Shown here one piece after another: positions 26,430-34,818 of a stretch of 64,000 nucleotides of DNA (the stretch's first letter is position 1; each line of letters begins with the position of its first letter). Source of the stretch: Thermoplasmata archaeon (lineage in GTDB: Archaea; Thermoplasmatota; Thermoplasmata; Lutacidiplasmatales; UBA184). The stretch lies in assembly GCA_021802125.1 (NCBI GenBank), contig JAKAAX010000005.1, positions 62,001-126,000 of the forward strand, read 5' to 3'. Made by a program: the position numbers and the translations under genes. The notes beneath the pieces are model-generated. The model had not been told where the DNA came from and ran no database searches. It worked only from the letters and a program-made list of their open reading frames with translations.

Positions 26430-28111
26430 GCGAGTTCCAGCCGGTCCACGAGGGGCTCGGAGAGGCCGCGACCGTCGCGGCGGTGGCCGCACGGGAGAAG
26501 ATGTGGCGGGAGGCGAAGGTCGCCTCCCGGCTCTGGAAGAAGGACCCGACCATCTGGCCGGGCGCTCCTGCCGCCGAGGTCCCCGACCGCTGCGGCTGGC
26601 TCGGGCTGCCCCGCGAGATGCCCGGACAGCTGCCCGACCTCGCCGAGTTCGTCCGCGAAGTGAAGGAGGCGGGCGTCCGCACCGTCGTCCTGCTCGGGAT
26701 GGGAGGTTCGAGCCTCGCGCCCCACGTCCTCCGGTCGGTCTTCGGCAGCGCTCCCGGACACCCGGAGCTCCGTGTCCTGGACAGCACGCATCCGATGGCG
26801 GTCCGCTCGGTCCTCTCGGCCGCCGAGGTCCCTCACGCTTTCTTCCTGGTCTCGAGCAAGTCGGGGACGACGCTCGAACCGAACTCGTTCTTCCGCTACT
26901 TCTGGCACCGGCTCGAGGAGGAGCACGTCCCTCCCGCCCGCCGGTTCGCCGCGATCACCGACCCCGGGACGCCGCTGGAGAGGCTCGCCCGGGAGCGGGG
27001 CTTCCTGCGAACGTTCCCCGCGACCTCCACCGTGGGCGGCCGCTACAGCGCGCTCACGCACTTCGGCCTCGTCCCGGCGGCCCTGCTCGGGGTCGACGTG
27101 GGCCGTCTCCTGGAGCGCGCGGCCGCGATGGCGGCCGCTTCCGGCCCTTCCGTGGACCCCCCGGAGAATCCCGGCGTCCACCTGGGCGCGGTCCTCGGCG
27201 AGCTCGCGGTGAGGGGAAGGAACAAGCTCACGTTCTTCGCCTCCGGACGGCTCCGTCCGTTCCCGATCTGGGTCGAGCAGCTGGTCGCCGAGAGCACGGG
27301 GAAGCACGGGACCGGGATCGTCCCGATCGTGGACGAGCCGCTGGTCGAGGTCTCCTCCTACGGGAAGGACCGGCTCTTCGTCGTCCTCGAGGACGTCCAG
27401 AAGGAGGAACCCGCGCTCCGTTCCCAGGTCGATGCGCTCGTCCGGGGGGGCCACCCCGTCGTCCAGTACGCGGTGGAGGACCTCTACGACCTTGGCGCCG
27501 AGATGCTCCGGTGGGAGATCGCGGTCGCGCTCAGCGGGGCCGTGCTCGGGATCGACCCCTTCGACCAGCCGGACGTGGAGAGCGCCAAGGAGATGGCGAG
27601 GAAGGCGATGGCCGCGCCGCAGGGTCGGCGGGGGCCCGAGCCTCTGCCCGCCCTATCGGTCCGCGACCCCGGCCCGCTCGGCAGCGCTTTCCAAAGGTGG
27701 GCCCAAGCGGTCCCCGCCGGGGGCTACGTGGCCCTGCAGGCGTTCGTCGACCCCGACGAGAAGATGGAGCGGGCGCTGACCGCCCTCCGCGCGGACCTTC
27801 TCCACGGCCTGAAGGTCGCGACCATGTCCGGTTTCGGTCCTCGCTTCCTGCACTCGACCGGGCAATTGCACAAGGGGGGCCCGGCCAACGGCGGCTTCCT
27901 GCAGATCATCGATGAGCCCGGCCACGACGTCGCCGTGCCGGGGGACTCGCTCACCTTCGACGGGATCCTGAGGGCCCAGGCCCTGGGCGATGCCCAGGTG
28001 CTCGTCGGGCGAGGACGGCCGGTGCTACGGGTCGACCTCAACGACCAGGGCGCAGCGGGGATCGAACGGCTGCGCGAGATCGTGGTGCAGGCCTTCGGAG
28101 AGCGCCCATGA
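26426..28111 (+). CDS. pgi: Phosphoglucose isomerase of the transaldolase-fusion type, without transaldolase domain
   Basis: This 561-residue protein interconverts glucose-6-phosphate and fructose-6-phosphate. It shows [18 protein letters not shown] (about residue 90), [20 protein letters not shown] (about 140; sugar-phosphate SIS site), [35 protein letters not shown] (about 275) and [12 protein letters not shown] (about 475, active-site His). These match the C-terminal half of bacterial transaldolase-PGI fusion proteins rather than the short cupin-type archaeal PGI. The transaldolase half is missing and no transaldolase gene is in the window. GTG start overlaps transketolase (GTGA). Confidence 0.88.
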   Translation: MSEFQPVHEGLGEAATVAAVAAREKMWREAKVASRLWKKDPTIWPGAPAAEVPDRCGWLGLPREMPGQLPDLAEFVREVKEAGVRTVVLLGMGGSSLAPHVLRSVFGSAPGHPELRVLDSTHPMAVRSVLSAAEVPHAFFLVSSKSGTTLEPNSFFRYFWHRLEEEHVPPARRFAAITDPGTPLERLARERGFLRTFPATSTVGGRYSALTHFGLVPAALLGVDVGRLLERAAAMAAASGPSVDPPENPGVHLGAVLGELAVRGRNKLTFFASGRLRPFPIWVEQLVAESTGKHGTGIVPIVDEPLVEVSSYGKDRLFVVLEDVQKEEPALRSQVDALVRGGHPVVQYAVEDLYDLGAEMLRWEIAVALSGAVLGIDPFDQPDVESAKEMARKAMAAPQGRRGPEPLPALSVRDPGPLGSAFQRWAQAVPAGGYVALQAFVDPDEKMERALTALRADLLHGLKVATMSGFGPRFLHSTGQLHKGGPANGGFLQIIDEPGHDVAVPGDSLTFDGILRAQALGDAQVLVGRGRPVLRVDLNDQGAAGIERLREIVVQAFGERP

Positions 28112-28172
28112 ACGGCGCGGCGCGGGAAGGGCCCGCGCGCTTTCACGCTCGAGGAAACGAGGAGGACCGAAG

Positions 28173-29087
28173 ATGAAAGTGGGCATGATCGGACTGGGCA
28201 AGATGGGCGCGAACATGACGGTAAGGCTGGTCCAGGCGGGACATTCCGTGGTCGGGTACGCCCGCACCCCGGCGACGGTCCAGAGCCTGGTCGCCCAGGG
28301 GGCGCTCGGGGCGAGCTCGCTCGCCGACCTGGTGCGTCAGCTCCCCACCCCGCGGGTGGTCTGGCTGATGGTCCCTTCGGGGGCCCCCGTGGACGACACG
28401 CTCACGACGCTGAAGGGCCTGCTCTCCCCGGGCGACCTCGTGGTCGACGGGGGGAACTCGTACTACCGGGACACGCTACGCCGGGCGGCGCTGGTGAAGA
28501 GCTGGGGCTTCCGGTACATGGACGTGGGCACGAGCGGAGGCATCTGGGGCCTGCAGGAAGGCTACAGCATGATGGTGGGCGGCGACGCGGCGGACGTCGA
28601 GCTCGTGCGCCCCGCCCTGGAATCCCTCGCCCCGGCGGCCGACAAGGGATGGGGTCACGTGGGACCCGTCGGCGCGGGCCACTTCGTGAAGATGGTCCAC
28701 AACGGGATCGAGTACGGGCTCATGGAGGCCTACGCCGAGGGCTTCGCGGTCATGAAGGCCAAGCCGGACTTCCCGATCGACCTCCACCAGGTGGCCCAGA
28801 TCTGGCGGTACGGGAGCGTCGTGCGCTCCTGGCTCCTCGAGCTCACCGAGGAGGCGCTCCTGGAGAACCCGACGCTCGACGGGATCCTGCCCTGGGTCGT
28901 CGACTCCGGGGAGGGGCGGTGGACCGTGATCGAGGGCCTCGACCTGAACGTGCCCACTCCCGTCATCTCGCTCTCGCTGGAGGCGCGCATCCGCTCCCGT
29001 GAAGAGGACCCGTTCGCCGAGCGCCTGCTCGCCATGATGCGCAACAAGTTCGGCGGGCACGCGGTGAAGAAGGAAGGAGCCCCCTGA
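28173..29087 (+). CDS. gnd: 6-phosphogluconate dehydrogenase (short decarboxylating form)
   Basis: This 304-residue enzyme oxidises 6-phosphogluconate to ribulose-5-phosphate and CO2. The Rossmann motif MIGLGKMGANM starts at residue 4, and GYARTPATV follows the second strand; Arg-Thr there resembles the NADP-binding pair of NADP-linked family members, so NADP use is likely. VDGGNSYYRDT (about 92), DVGTSGGIWGL (about 117) and GAGHFVKMVHNGIEYG (about 168, with the catalytic Lys and Asn) complete the active site. The length matches the short GndA-type class. The ATG at 28173, after GAGGAGG, is chosen over the longer frame, which lacks homology. The stop overlaps the next ATG by one base (TGATG). 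Confidence 0.93.
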   Translation: MKVGMIGLGKMGANMTVRLVQAGHSVVGYARTPATVQSLVAQGALGASSLADLVRQLPTPRVVWLMVPSGAPVDDTLTTLKGLLSPGDLVVDGGNSYYRDTLRRAALVKSWGFRYMDVGTSGGIWGLQEGYSMMVGGDAADVELVRPALESLAPAADKGWGHVGPVGAGHFVKMVHNGIEYGLMEAYAEGFAVMKAKPDFPIDLHQVAQIWRYGSVVRSWLLELTEEALLENPTLDGILPWVVDSGEGRWTVIEGLDLNVPTPVISLSLEARIRSREEDPFAERLLAMMRNKFGGHAVKKEGAP

Positions 29088-30562
29088 TGGCCCCCGTGGC
29101 CGAGCCCCACCTCTTCGTCGTGCTGGGGGCGACCGGCGACCTCGCCCAGAGGAAGCTCCTCCCCGCGCTCTTCCAGATCCACCGTCGGGGGGAGATGCCC
29201 GCCGGCTCCGCCGTGCTGGGAGCCGCACGGAAGCCGATGAGCGATGGGGAGTTCCAGCGCCTTGCCCAGGAGTCCCTCACCCATTTCGGAGGGGAGGCGG
29301 CTCCCGGAGAGGCCGACCTCTGGTGCACGGGCTCGCTCCGGTTCCAGTCCCTCGGAGCGGGAGGTCCCTCCGAGTACGCGGCGCTGGCGGCCCGGGTGGC
29401 CGCCGTGGAGAAGGAGTTCGGGCTCTCGGGGAACCGGGTCTTCTACCTCGCGCTCCCGCTCGAGGCCTTCGGGCCGACCATCGAGGCCCTGGGACAGGCC
29501 GGCCTCTCGAAGGGGCCGGGGTGGACGCGTCTGGTCATCGAGAAGCCCTTCGGGAGGGACCTGGAGAGCGCGGTGGACCTGAACACGCTGGTCCACCGGC
29601 ACTTCGACGAAGGGCAGGTGTACCGCATCGATCACTATCTCGGCAAGGAGACGGTCCAGAACCTGCTCGTCCTGCGGTTCGCGAACATGTTCGTGAACTC
29701 GCTGTGGGGGCGGAACTTCGTCGAGCACGTCCAGATCACGGTGGCCGAGTCCCTGGGACTCGAAGGGAGGGCGGGCTACTACGAGCAGGCGGGGGCCCTG
29801 CGCGACATGGTCCAGAACCACGTGACCCAGGTCCTCTCGCTCATCGCGATGGAGCCTCCTTCGAGCTTCGAGGCCGACGCCATCCGCAGCGAGAAGGTCA
29901 AGGCCCTCCAGTCGATCCGACCCCTCCGACCCTCCGACGTGGTCTTCGGCCAGTACGGCCCGGGGAAGGTCGACGGGGCCCCCGTCATCGGCTACCAGCA
30001 GGAGCCCGGGGTGGCCAAGGGCTCCACGACCGAGACCTACGTCGCGCTGCGGATGACCGTGGCGAACTGGCGCTGGCAGGGCGTCCCCTTCCTCGTCAGG
30101 ACGGGGAAGCGCCTGCCGGCGAAAGCGACGCAGGTCGTCCTCACGCTCCGGGCCCCCCCGGTGAGCCTCTTCCCGCTACCCGAGGACTACGCACTCAACC
30201 CCGACCGGCTGATCCTGATGCTCCAGCCGGACGAAGGGGTCGAGATCGCCTTCGAGATCAAGGTCCCCGGCCGGTCGGTGCGGCTGCAGACCCAGCGCAT
30301 GCGCTTCCACTACGCGGACGTCTTCGGCCCGCTCTCGGACGGCTACGAGACGCTCCTCGTGGACGTCATGCTCGGGGACGCGACGCTCTTCGTGCGGGCG
30401 GACGAGGTGGAGGCCTCCTGGCGGCTGTACGACCCTGTCCTGTCCGACCGACCGAAGGTGGCGACCTATCCCGCGGGATCCGACGGCCCGGTGGAGGCCG
30501 ACCAGCTGGCGGAGGCGGCAGGATGCCGATGGTACGAACCTCGAAGGTCCGGTGGGTCGTAG
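29087..30562 (+). CDS. zwf: Glucose-6-phosphate 1-dehydrogenase
   Basis: This 491-residue enzyme oxidises glucose-6-phosphate to 6-phosphogluconolactone and reduces NADP, opening the oxidative pentose phosphate branch. LGATGDLAQRKLLPAL (residues 10-25) is the cofactor loop, IEKPFGRDLESA (about 150) is the conserved EKPFG block, and RIDHYLGKETVQNLLVLRF (about 180-198) holds the active-site Asp-His and the substrate Lys. The C-terminal domain has VPFLVRTGKRLP at about 332. Length and motif order match bacterial Zwf; the archaeal glucose dehydrogenases and the haloarchaeal NAD enzyme are unrelated or different. A ribosome site AAGGAG precedes the ATG, which overlaps the gnd stop, and its 3' end overlaps the next gene by 40 bp. 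Confidence 0.96.
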   Translation: MAPVAEPHLFVVLGATGDLAQRKLLPALFQIHRRGEMPAGSAVLGAARKPMSDGEFQRLAQESLTHFGGEAAPGEADLWCTGSLRFQSLGAGGPSEYAALAARVAAVEKEFGLSGNRVFYLALPLEAFGPTIEALGQAGLSKGPGWTRLVIEKPFGRDLESAVDLNTLVHRHFDEGQVYRIDHYLGKETVQNLLVLRFANMFVNSLWGRNFVEHVQITVAESLGLEGRAGYYEQAGALRDMVQNHVTQVLSLIAMEPPSSFEADAIRSEKVKALQSIRPLRPSDVVFGQYGPGKVDGAPVIGYQQEPGVAKGSTTETYVALRMTVANWRWQGVPFLVRTGKRLPAKATQVVLTLRAPPVSLFPLPEDYALNPDRLILMLQPDEGVEIAFEIKVPGRSVRLQTQRMRFHYADVFGPLSDGYETLLVDVMLGDATLFVRADEVEASWRLYDPVLSDRPKVATYPAGSDGPVEADQLAEAAGCRWYEPRRSGGS

Positions 30563-31317
30563 CGGAGGACCTCGCCGGCGCGGGGGCCCGCCTCGCCCGG
30601 CACGTGGCCGCCTGCGCCCGACGCTCGGTCCGAGCTCGCGGCAGCTTCCACCTGGTGCTGGCGGGAGGAGAGACCCCGAGGGCCCTCCATTCCGCGCTGG
30701 TCCATCTCCCGAAGGGGGCGGTCCCGTGGCGGCGGACCTGGGTCTACTGGGGGGACGACCGCCTCGTCGGGCCCAAGGACCCCGACAGCAACTACGGCAT
30801 GGCGCGCTCGACCCTGCTCTCCCTCGTCCCGATACCGCCCGCTCAGGTCCGGCGGATCCGCGGCGAGCTCCGGCCCACCCGGGCCGCGGTCGCGGACTAC
30901 GAGCGGACCCTCGGCCCTCTTCTCCTGGCGGCGAACCGCCGGCCGGCCTTCGACCTGGTCCTCCTCGGCATGGGGCCCGACGGTCACACGGCCTCGCTCT
31001 TCCCCGGTAGTCCTCTCCTCCGGGCCACGAGGCCCGGGGTGTCCCTCGTGCCGGTCTCCCCCGACCCTCCGCACCGGGCCCGGGCCACCCTCACGCTCCC
31101 CGCGCTACGGTCCTCGCGCGAGATCTGCTTCCTGATCGCGGGGGCTTCGAAGGCCGCGGCGCTCAGGGCCATCGCCGCTCGTCTCCCGCGGGGCTCCGCG
31201 AGATATCCGGCGAGCCTGCTCCTCGGAGGCGAGGGTCCTCCGGTCCGCTTCTATCTCGACCGTGAGGCGGCCCGTCGGCTGCCGAGCGATCTGAAGGTCG
31301 AAGGAAGGCAACGATGA
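30523..31317 (+). CDS. pgl: 6-phosphogluconolactonase (Pgl/DevB type)
   Basis: This 264-residue enzyme hydrolyses 6-phosphogluconolactone. HLVLAGGETPRALHSALV at about residue 43 (SGG/AGG-x-TP phosphate loop), VYWGDDRLVGPKDPDSNYGMAR at about 75 (the usual DER is DDR here) and DLVLLGMGPDGHTASLFPGS at about 145 (catalytic GxGxDGHTASLFPG) are diagnostic. A GGAGG site lies 7 nt before the ATG at 30523; a second ATG is two codons later. It overlaps zwf by 40 bp and the next gene by 4 bp, so it is translationally coupled to both. Confidence 0.94.
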   Translation: MPMVRTSKVRWVVAEDLAGAGARLARHVAACARRSVRARGSFHLVLAGGETPRALHSALVHLPKGAVPWRRTWVYWGDDRLVGPKDPDSNYGMARSTLLSLVPIPPAQVRRIRGELRPTRAAVADYERTLGPLLLAANRRPAFDLVLLGMGPDGHTASLFPGSPLLRATRPGVSLVPVSPDPPHRARATLTLPALRSSREICFLIAGASKAAALRAIAARLPRGSARYPASLLLGGEGPPVRFYLDREAARRLPSDLKVEGRQR

Positions 31318-32027
31318 CAGGAAAGGTGGCGAAACGGGTGCTCGTGATCGACGTGGGCGGGACGCATGTCAAGGTCCGCGCCACCGGACGGAAGGACGAG
31401 GTCAAGATCCCCTCCGGGCTTCGGATGACGGGGCCCGGGATGGTCCACGCCGTCCTGGAGGCGACGCGGGACTGGAAGTACGACGTGGTCTCCATCGGGT
31501 ATCCCGGCCCGGTCCTGCACGGCAAGCCGGTCCACGAGCCCGCGAACCTCGGGGGAGGGTGGGTCGGTCTCGACTTCGCGAAGGCCTTCCACCGTCCCGT
31601 GAAGCTGGTGAACGACGCCGCCATGCAGGCGCTCGGGAGCTACCACGGGGGGCGGATGCTCTTCCTCGGTCTCGGGACCGGTCTCGGCACGGCGATGATC
31701 GTGGACGGGATCGTCGAGCCGATGGAGCTCGCTCACCTGCCCTACAAGAAGAACCGCACCTACGAGGACTACGTCGGGGAGCGGGGACGCGAGCGCCTGG
31801 GGGGGAAGAAGTGGCGAAAGGCGGTCTTCGACGTGGTCGAACGGCTGAGAGCAGCTCTCGAGCCGGAGGACATCGTCATCGGCGGCGGGAACGAGAAGCG
31901 GCTGAAGCAGATGCCTTCCGGCGCGCGACGAGGCGACAACCAGAACGCCTTTGTCGGGGGCTTCCGCCTATGGGACGGCTCGGCGGGGGTCGCCGAAGCC
32001 AAGGACGGGGATCCCGCATCCCCGTAG
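31314..32027 (+). CDS. ROK-family glucokinase (polyphosphate-glucokinase-like)
   Basis: This 237-residue sugar kinase has the ATP loop VLVIDVGGTHVKVRATG (residues 9-25), a sugar-binding GYPGPV at about 65, the catalytic Asp block KLVNDAAMQALGSY at about 99 and the adenosine/phosphate loop FLGLGTGLGTAMI at about 120. It is shorter than typical ROK glucokinases (about 300) and lacks the ROK zinc-binding GHxxx-CxCGxxGC segment, which points to the compact polyphosphate/ATP glucokinase type found in bacteria. It would turn glucose from the glucoamylase into glucose-6-phosphate for Zwf. The ATG overlaps the pgl stop (ATGA), so it closes the operon. Phosphate donor is not determined. Confidence 0.85.
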   Translation: MTGKVAKRVLVIDVGGTHVKVRATGRKDEVKIPSGLRMTGPGMVHAVLEATRDWKYDVVSIGYPGPVLHGKPVHEPANLGGGWVGLDFAKAFHRPVKLVNDAAMQALGSYHGGRMLFLGLGTGLGTAMIVDGIVEPMELAHLPYKKNRTYEDYVGERGRERLGGKKWRKAVFDVVERLRAALEPEDIVIGGGNEKRLKQMPSGARRGDNQNAFVGGFRLWDGSAGVAEAKDGDPASP

Positions 32028-32140
32028 CGGGGGGAGCCCCCACCCTCAGTTCGCCCCGCTCCTCGTGCGTGCGGCGGTCCTCGGTGGGCAGCCTCTTCTA
32101 GGCCAGGCCCTTCCACCGCGAGGAGGAGCTCCGAGGTACC

Positions 32141-33574
32141 ATGTGCGCGTTCAAGCAAGACCGGGTCCCGATCCCTGAAGAGCCCCTCAACGCGCGACAG
32201 CAGAGCTTCGTCCAGATCCTCGACCCTTACACGGAGGACGAGGCGGTCATCGAGGCCCAGCGGTGCCTCCAGTGCGCGATGCCGTACTGCGTCCAGGCCT
32301 GTCCCATCACGCAGGACTGTCGAGGGTACATCGACCTCATCGCCAAGAGGAAGTTCGACGAGGCGGCCCGCCTCACCGTCCGCGACAACCCTCTCTCGAC
32401 CGTCCTCTGCAAGACCTGCTACCACTTCTGCGAGGAGGACTGCGTCAAGGGCGGACGCGGGACCCCGATCGCCATCCGGCACCTCAAGCGTGCCGCATTG
32501 GAGTTCGGCAAGGCCGACCTGACCTACGTGCCGAAGCCTCCCAACGGCGACAAGGTGGCCGTGGTGGGGGGCGGCCCCGCCGGCCTCATGGCCGCGTGGG
32601 ACCTTGCGCTCCGGGGCTACGCCATCACGCTGTTCGAGGAGAAGCCCTTCCTCGGCGGACAGATGGACACGATCCCGAAGTACCATCTCCAGGGCGACGA
32701 GATCGCGAAGGACCTCGCGCGGTTCCGCGACCTCTCCATCGAATATCAGATGGGCAAGCGGGCCGGGAAGGATTTCACTCCGGAGACCCTCCTCGCCCAG
32801 GGATACGCCGCGGTCTACCTCGCGCTGGGTGCGAACGCTCCGCGTCACCTGAACATCCCCGGCGAGGAGCTGCCCGGGGTGTTCTACGCGCTCCCCTTCC
32901 TGCTCGGGATGAACGTGGGCGAGGACGGTCTCCTCGGCCGGAAGGAACGCAAGGTCGTCATCGTGGGCGGAGGGGACGTCGCCCTGGACGCCGCGCGCTC
33001 GAGCCTGAGGATCTCCGCGCCCGGCGACGTCACCCTCGTCTACCGTCGGGGCGAGACGGAGATGCCCGCAAGCGAGGAGGAGAAGATCGGTGGGGACATC
33101 GAGGGCGTGAACTTCCTCTATTCCCGGTCCCCGGTGGAGATCGTCGGGAAGGGGCATGTCGAGGGTCTCGTGGTGAGGCAGACCACGCTGGGTCCGCCGG
33201 ACGCCCAAGGACGCCGCGCCGTGGTCGACGTTCCGGGAACGGACACGACCCTCCCCTGCGACACGATCGTCATCGCTGCGGGAGAGACCCCGGACATGTC
33301 CGGTCTCCCGAAGGACCTCCACCTGGCGCCCTCCAGGCATGGCTGGCCCGAGGGTGGAGGGCCCCAGCACATGACGGCGGTCCCAGGGGTCTTCGCCTCC
33401 GGGAGCTCCTCGGTGGTGAAGGCCATGGAGGCCGGGGCCCAGGCGGCCGAGGCCATCGACGCGTTCGTGAGCCAGAGCAAAGGGCGGTCCCCGACCCCGA
33501 GGCCCGACCCGCTCGGCGGAGCGACGCCGCCGGAAGTCCCCTCGGGCTACGGCGGACCTTCCTGGCAGTTGTGA
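32141..33574 (+). CDS. GltD/NfnB-like FAD-NADPH oxidoreductase with N-terminal Fe-S domain
   Basis: This 477-residue flavoprotein resembles the small subunit of glutamate synthase. The N-terminal domain carries two cysteine groups (CLQCAMPYCVQACPITQDC at about residue 44 and CKTCYHFCEEDC at about 90) for Fe-S clusters. VAVVGGGPAGLMAAWDLA at about 131 binds FAD, and VVIVGGGDVALDAARSSLR at about 268 with VTLVYRRGETEMPA binds NADPH (the Tyr-Arg-Arg fits the 2'-phosphate). FASGSSSVVKAMEAGAQAAEAI near 420 is the C-terminal FAD block. No large glutamate synthase subunit is nearby. It follows the NADPH-producing operon by 113 bp, so it may use or balance that NADPH. A GAGGT site precedes the ATG. 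Confidence 0.87.
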   Translation: MCAFKQDRVPIPEEPLNARQQSFVQILDPYTEDEAVIEAQRCLQCAMPYCVQACPITQDCRGYIDLIAKRKFDEAARLTVRDNPLSTVLCKTCYHFCEEDCVKGGRGTPIAIRHLKRAALEFGKADLTYVPKPPNGDKVAVVGGGPAGLMAAWDLALRGYAITLFEEKPFLGGQMDTIPKYHLQGDEIAKDLARFRDLSIEYQMGKRAGKDFTPETLLAQGYAAVYLALGANAPRHLNIPGEELPGVFYALPFLLGMNVGEDGLLGRKERKVVIVGGGDVALDAARSSLRISAPGDVTLVYRRGETEMPASEEEKIGGDIEGVNFLYSRSPVEIVGKGHVEGLVVRQTTLGPPDAQGRRAVVDVPGTDTTLPCDTIVIAAGETPDMSGLPKDLHLAPSRHGWPEGGGPQHMTAVPGVFASGSSSVVKAMEAGAQAAEAIDAFVSQSKGRSPTPRPDPLGGATPPEVPSGYGGPSWQL

Positions 33575-33616
33575 GACCGTCATGCGGCCCGGAGGGGTCC
33601 GACCCGAACGGGCCCG

Positions 33617-34336
33617 CTAGCGGTACGCCCAGATCACGGCCTGGTTGAAGAAGCGCCAGGGGGTGTCCAGGTGGACGAACCCCGCTTCTCGGAGCCAGGT
33701 GAGCTCGCTCGAGACGGTCACCGGTCGGTCGAAGGCCTCGTGGTCGTGCCAGACCTTCTGGAGCCCTCCCGGGATCCCCCGGGTCGCGTGGGCGGTCACG
33801 AGTGCGCCGGCGAGCGCGCTGAACCTCTCATCGAACCGGGAGTCCTCCGGCAGGTGATCGTCGCCGTCCCCGAAGTATCCCCCCGGGGAGAGCGATCCGT
33901 GCACGCGTCGGAACAGTGCGGCCTTCCGCTCGTCGGAGAGGTGGTGGACCGCGAGGCAGGAGACGATGACGTCGAAGGTCTCCTCCCAGGGCCACTCGTC
34001 GAGCTCCGCCACCGTGAGACGGATGCGGCCTCCCCACCTGGCGGTCTTCTTCCGGCAGATGGCGATCATGGCGGGGGAGATGTCCACGCCGGCGATCTTC
34101 GCGTGGGGGAACGTCTCGGCGAGGAGCCCGGTCAAGTTACCGGTCCCCACCCCCAGCTCGAGAATGGAGAGCGGCCGGGTCCGCAGGTGCGGGACGCCCC
34201 AGACGAGCATCCGGTGGAGCTCGTTGTACCGGGGCATGGTCGCAGGGGCGGCCTTGTCGTAGGCGCGGGCCTCGCGGTCGAACTCACTTCGCGCGGAAGC
34301 GCGTCGGGAGGAGGTGGATGGGGGTCGCTTCGGCAT
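33617..34336 (-). CDS. Class I SAM-dependent methyltransferase
   Basis: This 239-residue methyltransferase has the Rossmann SAM motif ILELGVGTGNLTGLLAE (about residues 58-74), the acidic second-strand end AGVDISPAM (about 83), the third motif in LTVAELDEWPWEETFDVIVS (about 107) and the post-motif VHHLSDERKAALFRRVHGSL-PGG (about 130). The N-terminus is a basic disordered tail. Substrate is unknown; the motif set resembles small-molecule methyltransferases of the UbiE/tellurite-type group. It begins 5 bp after the stop of a 68-codon gene on the same strand, probably one transcript, and converges with the GltD-like gene. Confidence 0.85.
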   Translation of the reverse strand: MPKRPPSTSSRRASARSEFDREARAYDKAAPATMPRYNELHRMLVWGVPHLRTRPLSILELGVGTGNLTGLLAETFPHAKIAGVDISPAMIAICRKKTARWGGRIRLTVAELDEWPWEETFDVIVSCLAVHHLSDERKAALFRRVHGSLSPGGYFGDGDDHLPEDSRFDERFSALAGALVTAHATRGIPGGLQKVWHDHEAFDRPVTVSSELTWLREAGFVHLDTPWRFFNQAVIWAYR

Positions 34337-34341
34337 CTGAG

Positions 34342-34548
34342 CTAGACCCCGGATCGAGATCGCAGGTGAATGAGTGCGCGGTTCCCGCTCTCCGTAGAGA
34401 AGGTGACCTGGAAGGTGGCCTGGGGCGAGTCCCTATGCGCCGAGGGAACGCCATCGCGCGACAGCGTGGTCGGGCCCACAGGGCTGTCCTGCGCCTCGTT
34501 CCGCGACATGGAGGTCCGGTCGATCATCTCCTCGAACGACCTCGACAT
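34342..34548 (-). CDS. Small hypothetical protein cotranscribed with the methyltransferase
   Basis: This 68-residue frame begins MSRSFEEMIDRTSMSRNEAQ and ends IHLRSRSGV. Third codon positions are strongly G/C while second positions are not, which is the pattern of real genes here; the opposite strand has an open frame of similar size but poorer codon pattern. It ends 5 bp before the methyltransferase ATG. The ribosome site (AGGA) is weak and a longer frame upstream to 34767 is possible. No family is recognised. Confidence 0.45.
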   Translation of the reverse strand: MSRSFEEMIDRTSMSRNEAQDSPVGPTTLSRDGVPSAHRDSPQATFQVTFSTESGNRALIHLRSRSGV

Positions 34549-34597
34549 CGAACAGTCCTTGGCGAGCGGGACATTCGGGGGCGCTTGAACTCTCGCC

Positions 34598-34615
34598 AGG
34601 GGGGACATCCCCCCT
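34598..34615. terminator. Hairpin AGGGGGGA-CA-TCCCCCCT
   Basis: A perfect 8-bp inverted repeat lies about 200 bp downstream of the membrane-protein gene ending at 34819 (minus strand). A terminator or an RNA-processing hairpin is the simplest reading. Confidence 0.35.
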
Positions 34616-34818
34616 CCCGTCCCTCTCGGGAAGGTAGGTCGGGCGCGGATGCCCTCTCCAAGGAGCGTCGTGGAACGGCTGGGTCCGGTCGGTGACCGTC
34701 CGAGAGGAGCAAATCTCGGCAGTGTTCCTTCGACATGGGGTCCGACGGGTTGGGTCCTCTGTCGCATCTCAAGGGCGGGATCCTTCCTCGACTCCGGACC
34801 TGCGCAACGCGAGCCCTC

